Shown here in pieces: positions 56,462 through 64,000 of a DNA stretch of 64,000 nt. Under the pieces are notes generated by a model. The model was not told the DNA's origin and made no database searches. It worked only from the letters and a program-made list of their open reading frames with translations. This DNA is from Eretmocerus hayati (taxonomy: Eukaryota; Arthropoda; Insecta; Hymenoptera; Aphelinidae), in contig CM056742.1 of NCBI GenBank assembly GCA_029851415.1, positions 115,508,246-115,572,245 on the forward strand. Direction: 5' to 3'. The position numbers and the translations under genes were made by a program. The stretch's first letter is position 1. Each line of letters opens with the position of its first letter.

Positions 56462-58325
56462 TGAGAGGTTCTACAGAACTTTTGACATTTAGGCGTACTG
56501 CACGCTATCTCTGAACCTTCAAAAGATTACCAAAGTGTCCGAGTTGATTTGAATAGGTTCGAGGGCCTCGGAATATGTACTCTATTCGCTGTTCTGTCAA
56601 AAGAATCTGTTTATCCACAGCACGGCCCGCAACCCTCATTCTTTGGGTATCTCTTAGCGTACTCGCGCCGTTTTTTGATTTCTACAGTCTGCTGCAAAAA
56701 TAACATTGCTCGAAAAATTCTGCCAAAATCCAGTGACATTTTAGGCACCCTATATATTGAGAAAAGATTGGTTTCAGACGCGTGCCTTCAACGTGGCGTT
56801 CATAAACAAACGTCGAAGTCGCGTAACCGTGTTTTCACGAAAAGTTGAGATCTCCCGTACTGAGCTTATAAAAAAAAATAACATTTGCGATAGTTACATG
56901 ATCGAAACGGATTTCAATAGCTTGAAACAACACCAATAATATCCCGTTTGGTTTGGGTGCGTGCGACCAATTGCGTTTAAATGATAGCATCAAGAAGATG
57001 GGTCAGTTCATGTGCCCACTCGACTCAAAATGGTCAAATTTCCACGGCGCGACGGGGAGAAGGGGGGCATGCTCCTGGAATGTTTTGCCCATTTTTCTCC
57101 ACCTATCTTTGAACAATATCCCATAGTTCTCATGTCCTGATATGGAATGTTATTTGAGTGAGAAGCATTACAAGAATTGTATCGAAGGGGTCGATGTGAT
57201 CGAGCCCGTCTCAGCACTTCTATGAAGTTGCAATCGCTCATATCATCCTGGAAACAGATTAATCACACCAGAGAACCCATTCTACCTTCAAATGCCACCA
57301 TAGACTTTATTCAAAAATTTTACGGTCAATTGAAGAATTACGGACGAGGCGCCAGATCTTGAGCAGAAGGAATTTCAGAGCTCCGGCTTGTCGTACAGGC
57401 TTATCAAACATAGACACAGCATTACGCTGTAGATGTGTATGTTTGTGCTCACCGGTAAACATTGTAGAGAATCTTGGACGACTGTGTACGGCAGGGGGGG
57501 GGCTTGTAGTTATTCGCGCAACTAGTTGTTTCCTGATTCTGAGCTCTACTATCGATATCGGTTTCGGGCATTTGACGACAACTCTGTGCAAATCGACTAT
57601 TATAACCATTTTGAAAGGATTTTAAAATTAGATACATGGGAAATAGCTTACGTGGTGCTAGATCGTCGATTGTGACAGGATATTCAATATTATTGATTCA
57701 TGGAAAATAGTGAAAACAATGCTCGAGTCAAGAGGGAAAAATCGAGACTTAAACGAGAGGAGCAAGAGGAGCAATTGGAGAAGAAAAAAGAAAAAAAATA
57801 GCATTTGCCATATCTTCTTAAAATATGGAGCTCTACCTCGTGATTATCACTACTCTCGCCATCAGCACCACCCATATACTGTCGATCGAAAAACACTCTG
57901 GGACCTTAGTATTCAAATATATATACATTACCACGATCCCGAATCATACAAAGACGCGTTGAAATGATTCTAGTTTCCAGAGCCATTTTCCTTGAATACC
58001 CCTCGTGGTGTAATAACGAGCTGGCGAGTCAGAAAAATCGTTGCTTTTCAGTCAGAATTACTCAAAAATCTGACCGATAACCACATCTAGCAGTGCGCGA
58101 ATGATCCGATGGGTTTACATTCGACTGAGAGTATCTAAAAGTCCTTTGGACGTCTGTGAACGTTTTTGGTTGGTACAGAAATAACATTCCAAATGAGTAG
58201 GCACGCACTTTTCCACTCCTTTTTGAGGTTCTAGTTACCACTCAAATTGATTCCAGACGCGTGCCATGAAAAAAAAATTTCATTCTGCAGTAACCCAAAT
58301 GTCAAAAGTTCTGTAGAACCTCTCA
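56462..58325. mobile_element. TIR element B, sister of element A
   Basis: 1,864 bp with ends TGAGAGGTTCTACAGAACTT and complement, flanked by TA (56,460-56,461 and 58,326-58,327). It is nearly identical to A where both are present and lacks the nested MITE. Confidence 0.87.
57700..57801 (+). CDS. 33-aa charged micro-ORF in element B
   Basis: Counterpart of 42,956-43,057, starting MENSENNARVKREK. It remains open in this copy. Confidence 0.35.
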   Translation: MENSENNARVKREKSRLKREEQEEQLEKKKEKK

Positions 58326-58329
58326 TATA

Positions 58330-58670
58330 CGTAACGGATATCCTAAGATGCCAATACAAAATTACTCATGGTATCCTGAGATGCCGTTTCAGGCAATTTT
58401 CGCAAAAACTGCGTCACTGACCACGGCCACATGTGCTTACATCTGGATTGATTCGCATCAATTGGTACCAACTTCGAAGTAAATGAAAATACTCCCCAAA
58501 GTATCCCGAACATGTGGAAAGACTTCCGGATCCCTCATGTACGAGTATTAGGGCGTTTCATTGAATGACTTGAAAACTGACATCATGTCGTTCTCTATAA
58601 AACGCACGTGGGCGTGAGTGAGATCTCATTCATTCTAGCTCACAAATGAGATAATCGACCAATTGTAAGT
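58330..58670. repeat. Short diverged copy of the large-palindrome arm
   Basis: Contains ACTCCCCAAAGTATCCC and AGACTTCCGGA followed by CTAGCTCACAAATGAGAT, comparable to sequence around 10,490-10,660. Confidence 0.5.
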
Positions 58671-59356
58671 TACACTGTCAAAAATTTGTGGAGACCGAAA
58701 ATTAACCAACTGGTTGACTTTTGGCGGCAACCACTGCTCGCTTTCCGATTCAACCACTGGTTGTTTTTTAGATTGGCCAATGGTTGTCCCCGGGTGACAC
58801 TTTTGCGGCGGAAAAACAAGTTTCGACAGGATTTTCTATCAACGAAAAGAGATAAATGCCCACGGCGCCCCCGCGAGCATTTCCGGGAAGGATTCAGGTT
58901 AAGCAATGTTTTCGCGTTTCATTATCCGGACTGGTGACCGCTCGACTGGGGCTGCCACGCTTACAGCTCGGGTAAAAAAATTCGCCTCATATTCTTTCGA
59001 TAAGGGTATTGTACGGGGTCCACGGGCCTGGTCAATGGTGGTCCCCGGGTGACACTTTTGGGTCAGAAAAACAAGTTTCTTCATGTTTATCCACCCACAA
59101 ATAGAATTAAATATCAGCCGCGGGAGCTTGTTCGGTTTGGAATCCACGGATTTTAGACCGCTCGGGTGAGGCTGCCAGTTTGGGAGCTTGCTTAGGTAAG
59201 CCAGCAGCCCCAACCGAGCGGTGACCAATCCGGATAATGAACCGCGAAAATGTTGCTTAATCTGAATTTTTCTGGTGTTTATTTCTATTTATTCATGAAA
59301 ATATGCTGCTAAAAGTAATTAGCAGAATGCTTTCTCACAGCGTTATTTGATAATTA

Positions 59357-59621
59357 AGGGTGATGACAGATAAAGCGCTACGCCACGATTTTGCGCCACG
59401 CCACGACGCGCTATCGCACGCCACGACCCAAAAATTAATTCCAGCGAACCCGACCATAGATAGATTTGATTCATTTTCATAATCTACGGTTGATACTGTA
59501 ACAATAAATCCAGGCAATCAATGGTCGGGTTCGCTGGAATGAATTTTTGGGTCGTGGCGTGCGATAGCGCGTCGTGGCGTGGCGCAAAATCGTAGCGTAG
59601 CGCTTTATCTGTCATCACCCT
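59357..59621. mobile_element. Hairpin MITE, AGGGTGATGACAG ends
   Basis: Arms of about 100 bp (59,357-59,454 and 59,522-59,621) pair with few mismatches and carry many copies of CGCCACGACG-like motifs. The loop is about 67 bp. The target duplication is ambiguous (AT-rich flanks). Confidence 0.75.
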
Positions 59622-59796
59622 AAATTATAACGAATATCACAACCATGTGTCACGAACTTAGAAGAAAATTGGTATCAACCAATCGATTTAGGATGCTGAA
59701 GAAACTGTCTCATGATCATTGAAAGTGAAATGAATGAGTTGTGGAGGAAGACATGGAGGAAAAATGAATGAATATCATGAAAAAGCTCGTAAAAAA

Positions 59797-60020
59797 GTGC
59801 CCTATTTATTTTGAGTTGTTCTTTAAAGGAAGCATTTCAGAGAGATTAGGGCCATCTAAAAGCAGGTTTTTCCAACAATAGATATCGTTTAGTTGAGAAA
59901 AAATTTCGATACAGTCGGTTTAAAGATGATTTAACTGGAGTTTTTGATCAAAATTTCCTTTTCCCTATAATACTTGATTTGAGTGATGTTTTACGAATTT
60001 TAAAAAAATTTTGGTATTAA
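59797..60020. repeat. Dispersed repeat, partial copy of the 61.6-62.9 kb unit
   Basis: Shares the TTTTTGAGT, AGAGAGATTNGGGCCATC and TTTCGATGCAGT sections with 61,590-62,960. Confidence 0.6.
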
Positions 60021-60134
60021 CCAACCGATTCACAATGGCGTCAAACGGGGTAACTTTGGAACAAAAATCGCATTTTTTCCTTGAACCTCGTGAAACTTGT
60101 ATGTCCTGCATCAGAAGCGCATTGCATCTGTAGT

Positions 60135-61440
60135 CAAACAAAAGCTTACAGTTTCAGCTTTTGATTGCGATGCTTACAAGGTCCATTAGGACATCTCTTA
60201 TTGGAGCAAAGAGCGCTGAAAGTCGTGTTCCAAAGTTAGACAGGGACTGGGGTAACCCTAGTAAAAAAAGTGCCTCATGATCATATATGACCCCTTCCGG
60301 GCCGAACTATGGTCATATATGACGACCTATGACTGACTATGGTCTATGCCGGTATCATTTAATAGGTCGTCATAGGTCTTCATAGTTAATCATGAGTATT
60401 GAAAAGCAACTCGTGAGTGGTTGTGGCACATCGTGATTGGGTGGGTACAAGAATTTTCCCCGAAAATGTATTTTTGAGAGGAGGGAAGACTTCGCTAGTG
60501 GATCTCAGCTGTTTGAAGGTCGCTAATTTGGTGGCAAAAATCTTTCAAGTCAACGGGCAATGGAGCCTCAGTCATGACTCAGTGCTCTTACAATCTATGA
60601 TGAGTATTTGATCCAGCTCCGATTTGGTTCTGATCATCTCTAATATCACAAGCTTACCGTAATTATCGAAACCGCCAGTCGTGCTATTTCTGTGTAAATT
60701 CGGAAGAAGGTGTCTTTTTTCGACACTTTTCAACGTTGGGCAAGTCCGCGGAAACGTCAACAGTATTTTGACAGACTCGAACTTGATGATTTAAGGGTAG
60801 ATGAGAAGATTGAGATTGTAGAACTCGTTCAACTTTCTCACACCCTAGAAGGATAGTACGGACTCAACGAAAAAAAGTACATTTAGTTGAATTTAACTTC
60901 TTCAATCAAGTATAGACACCTCCAGCATCATACCTCACTGTCTGCACCACGGCCAAGTCTCGAGGGGAAAAATACCTTAGTCGGTTTCTGCCAAAAACTG
61001 CCATAACTCGTCTTCCGTGGGCCAAAATGAGACGTTCTTTCGCTCATTTTGAAGCTTTCATCAACGACTACTCAAGTGAGTAGGATTTGATGATGATATA
61101 GATCTTGGGAAATAATTGAGAGTACATGATCAAGTGTTCCAAAGTCATCCCAGTTTCTGAAAAAAATACGTACTTTTCAGTTTTCACTCTAAAGATTGAA
61201 ACTGGCTAAGACTACTCCAATGTAACAATGGATCCGTACAGACAAGTGAAATCTAGCTCAGCTACCTTCGATTCGATCCGCTAAAGTTGGAACCACACCA
61301 CTTTTTTCGAGAGACTATTTGTTGGATTGAAAACGTACTTTTGAAGAACTCAGCTTATAAATGGATTAAAATCTGTTGGGGGCCTTCACGCCAGTACAAA
61401 ACATTGTTCATGCGTACCCCAAGTAGGAGAGATCGGTATT
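60135..61440. repeat. Dispersed repeat family, copy 2
   Basis: Collinear with 51,760-52,900. Includes CCAAAGTTA motifs and a small palindromic patch around 60,280-60,400 with GGTCATATATGAC. Confidence 0.75.
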
Positions 61441-61589
61441 GAAGTCTCAGGATCCTCTGCCTAGCCGATTATGTGTGATAACCACTCTTTCATGGTCTGT
61501 TCCAAAGTTACCCCCACCCCCGGGGTCCAAAGTTACCCCGGTTGCCGGTAAATGAGTCATAAAGGAAGATACGAGGATAGAATACTACT

Positions 61590-62960
61590 ATTTTTTGAGT
61601 TATTCTTTCAAAGAAGCTTTTCAGAGAGGTTTAAATTTAGACTGAGGTTTTTTGAACATTGTCTATCGTTTGGTTGCGACGAAATTTTGATGCAGTGGGT
61701 TTAAAAATGATTAAATTAGAGTTTTCGGTGAAAATTTTGACTTTTTAAAAAATTTGAAGTCTCTGAAGATTAAATAAAACTTATGTGTTAACCAATCGGT
61801 AGATTTAGCAAAAAAAGAAACATAGTTTAGGTCACCCAATGTCCGGTGAGACTGTGTTCAAAAACGATACTTGGGTACTGAGAGACGAAATTTCACGAAT
61901 TTTGCTCTAATAAGCTCATGAATCAAGTTTGACTGGGATTTGAGAACTGCCATATCACTGGGCTCTCAAAAATTTGATTCTCTACAATTTTAGCCAAAAG
62001 TTGATCGGTTGAACAGTAAAAAAAAACGCATCCGGTACAAAACAGCCTACACACACAAACACGGATAAAGGGGCGCAAAGATGAGTCTCTCGCAGATTTG
62101 AAAGGCTATGAGGAGGAGAAGTGTTTCCTAACAATCGATGAATTTTGGCGAGAAGAACAGAGTGGTCTAAGCCTCTTTTACATCAACCGAATTTTGTTGG
62201 AGAGAATTTTGGATGTAGTGAAAAATTTGATCAAATTTTTGTTAGGGTGAAAACAAAGCTTCCTCTTTAGTGAAAGCAAAAGTGGATATCAACAAAAATG
62301 TTCTACTATTTTTTGAGTCAATCCAGGGAGGAAGCTTTTTGGAGAGATTTGGGCCATCGAGACTGAGGCTTTTTCAACAATACCATTGTTTGATTGAGAC
62401 GGAATTTCGATGCAGTGGGTTTGAAGATGATTAAAGTGGATTTTTCGCTGAAAATTTCGATTTTTCCAGAAATTCAAAGTTTCTGAAGATCAAGTAAAAT
62501 TTCCGTGTTAAGCAATCGATGGCTTAGGAAAAATAACATCGTTCAGGTGACTCAATTTCCCGTGAGACTTTGTTCAAAAAATATATTTGTATTGAGAGAC
62601 GACATCAATTTTGCTCTAAAAAGCCCATGAATCAAATTTGACTGGGATCTGAGAACTGCCAAATCACTGGGCTCTCAGAAATTCGATTCTCGACAATTTG
62701 TGAATAACCAAAAAATGATCAGGTGAACAGTAAAAGAGAAAGCGCGCTCGTTATAAAACAACTACACACACACACAGACGGACTGAGGGACGCAAAGATG
62801 GGTCTCTAACAGATTTCAAAGACTATGAGGTGAGGAGAAGTGTTACCTACAATCGATAGATTTTGGTGAGAGTAAGAGAATAGTCTAAGCCTTCTCTAGC
62901 TGAACGGAATTTTGTTGAAGAGAATATTGGATTTAAAGAAAAATTTGATCAAATTTTTCT
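61590..62960. repeat. Tandem duplication, unit of about 700 bp
   Basis: About 61,590-62,260 is repeated at 62,308-62,960 with moderate divergence. Landmarks include GATGCAGTGGGTTT, GTGAGACT, GCTCTCA, GAAATTTCA and ACACACAAACAC against ACACACACACAG. Confidence 0.75.
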
Positions 62961-63344
62961 TGGTTTGAACAAAGCTTTCTCTTTAGAGGAAGCAAAAACA
63001 TGTCGTAACTTCTTTTCTGACCCGAGAGTGTCGCCCGGGGACCACCATTGACCAATTTCGGGGGCCCCGTATTTATCCCCATGTTTGCTGTGGGAAAAAA
63101 GCCAACCAGCGGTTGGATTTGGTAGGCCAACCACACGCAAAATAGTGAGTGACAGTCAAAACCATCACCTGTGGCACTGGTGCGCAGCAGCACCAAGTGC
63201 TGCTTTTGAGCGGACCCATTGGTTGGAATAAACAGCCAACCAGTGGTTGAAAAGTCATCCAACTGGTTTACTCTCCAATCAGGTGGTTGCCGATTTGGTA
63301 AACAGTCAACCAATTTTTTACAGTGTACTCTCTCCGTATCCATC

Positions 63345-63690
63345 AGTGAGAATCCACTGAACTTCAGTGCATTACGGATCAACTTTGACTGATGACTTCA
63401 GTGCATATGCACTGGGACTTCAGTGCATATGCACTGAAGTCATCAGTGACCCTCACTGAAATTTCAGTGACCTCGAGGGTCGGACGGGTCCTGATCACTG
63501 AAGTTTCAGTGAGGGTCACTGAAGAATCAGTGAGATAATTCACTGAAACTTCAGTGACGTCGGGGGTCGGACGGGTCCTGATCACTGAAGTTTCAGTGAG
63601 TGTCACTGAAGCTTCAGTGAGTATCACTGATTGATCAGTGAGCTTCACTGATTCACCAGTGAGAATTTCCACTGAAATTTCAGCGAATAT
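63345..63690. repeat. Cluster of TCAGTG/CACTGA palindromic motifs
   Basis: CACTGAA and TTCAGTG occur more than twenty times, often as CACTGAAGTTTCAGTG. A section with GGTCGGACGGGTCCTGATCA is duplicated at about 63,478 and 63,565. A Thr/Val-rich open frame here is a by-product of the repeats. Confidence 0.85.
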
Positions 63691-64000
63691 GATTTGCCGG
63701 GACCCTTAAAAAACTGAAAATTACCTTGAACTTGCTCGTCTGCTGTCTCGCTTTTGCTTTTTCTATTTGCATTGGCAATGATCAAACAGAGAAAAAGCAT
63801 AATCCGAACCCCCAACGTGCCCTAGAAATTGATGAAAAATCGAGAAAGCAAGAGTGATGGAAATTTCAGTTACTATCATGACTTCATGAGTTTTCCAAGC
63901 AATGGTTATCCTTGTCAAAAGAATGAAGCTTCGCAACTATACATCCCTGAAAATTACATCGAATCGGTGTCTTCAATCAGTTAGACACTTTATTAAATTG
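63691..64000. other. No gene seen
   Basis: Nothing recognised up to the window end. Confidence 0.4.

Larger units (their letters stand above)
58671..63327. mobile_element. Composite region with TACACTGT ends and CAACCA/TGGTTG subterminal repeats
   Basis: The left end TACACTGTCAAAAATTTGTG and the right end AATTTTTTACAGTGTA are inverted. Both ends have several CAACCACTGGTTG-type motifs and a shared CCCCGGGTGACAC/GTGTCGCCCGGGG. The interior contains other repeats, so the 4.66-kb span may be one element with insertions or two elements. No transposase recognised. Confidence 0.5.

Noticed and set aside
63379..63672. 97-codon Thr/Val-rich ORF
   Set aside because: Generated by the CACTGA repeat array.

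Overview
The window is AT-rich eukaryotic nuclear DNA, most likely from an arthropod and probably an insect. It has GT-AG introns, a conserved metazoan splicing-factor gene, Metaviridae (Ty3/gypsy) retrotransposon coding sequence, and many Tc1/mariner-, piggyBac- and Mutator-like non-autonomous elements. The species cannot be named from the sequence. The only clear host gene is ESS2/DGCR14 (minus strand, two coding exons, 12,114-14,191).

Layout. (1) 1-12 kb: repeats. There is a diverged foldback element (about 1,081-1,905), two arrays of one 78-bp minisatellite in opposite orientations (1,956-2,637 and 4,376-4,800), a piggyBac-type MITE with TTAA flanks (6,475-6,854), a TA-flanked MITE (6,897-7,855) inside a field of GGAACTATCTG subrepeats, and a 2.1-kb near-perfect palindrome (9,731-11,826). 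(2) 12.1-14.2 kb: ESS2. (3) 14,616-40,264: one giant LTR retrotransposon (25.6 kb, about 23 kb without a nested insertion), read on the minus strand and flanked by CAGT/CAGT. (4) 40.3-64 kb: more nested repeats, mainly TIR elements, foldbacks, two perfect palindromes and dispersed repeat families, with no convincing host gene.

The giant element is the main discovery. Read 5'->3' on the minus strand it has: a 5' LTR (39,158-40,264) with TATA box and AATAAA; a primer-binding site; five small, closely spaced ORFs (38,659 down to 36,838); gag with three CCHC knuckles; a TTTAAAC slippery site followed by a predicted H-type pseudoknot; and pol in the order protease, RT, RNase H, a 13-residue repeat region, integrase. 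Integrase is interrupted by a 2.7-kb Mutator-like element with a 9-bp target duplication. Beyond pol lie about 12.8 kb of extra sequence. On the opposite (plus) strand this holds an intron-containing gene for a JmjC-domain plus C2H2 zinc-finger protein (21,883-25,369). On the sense strand it holds a roughly 460-codon acidic ORF followed by a small zinc-module ORF. A polypurine tract and the 3' LTR (14,616-15,716) close the element.

Three of its ORFs share the same C-x2-C-x12-C-x2-C module. An antisense orientation would protect spliceosomal introns during retrotransposition, which suggests the JmjC gene is true cargo. A chromatin-modifying enzyme carried by a retroelement could counter host silencing, but that is inference. 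This copy looks young by its LTRs (about eight substitutions in 1.1 kb) yet is defective: it has an RT deletion with a frame change, in-frame stops, a nested transposon and a GA-repeat frameshift in the JmjC gene.
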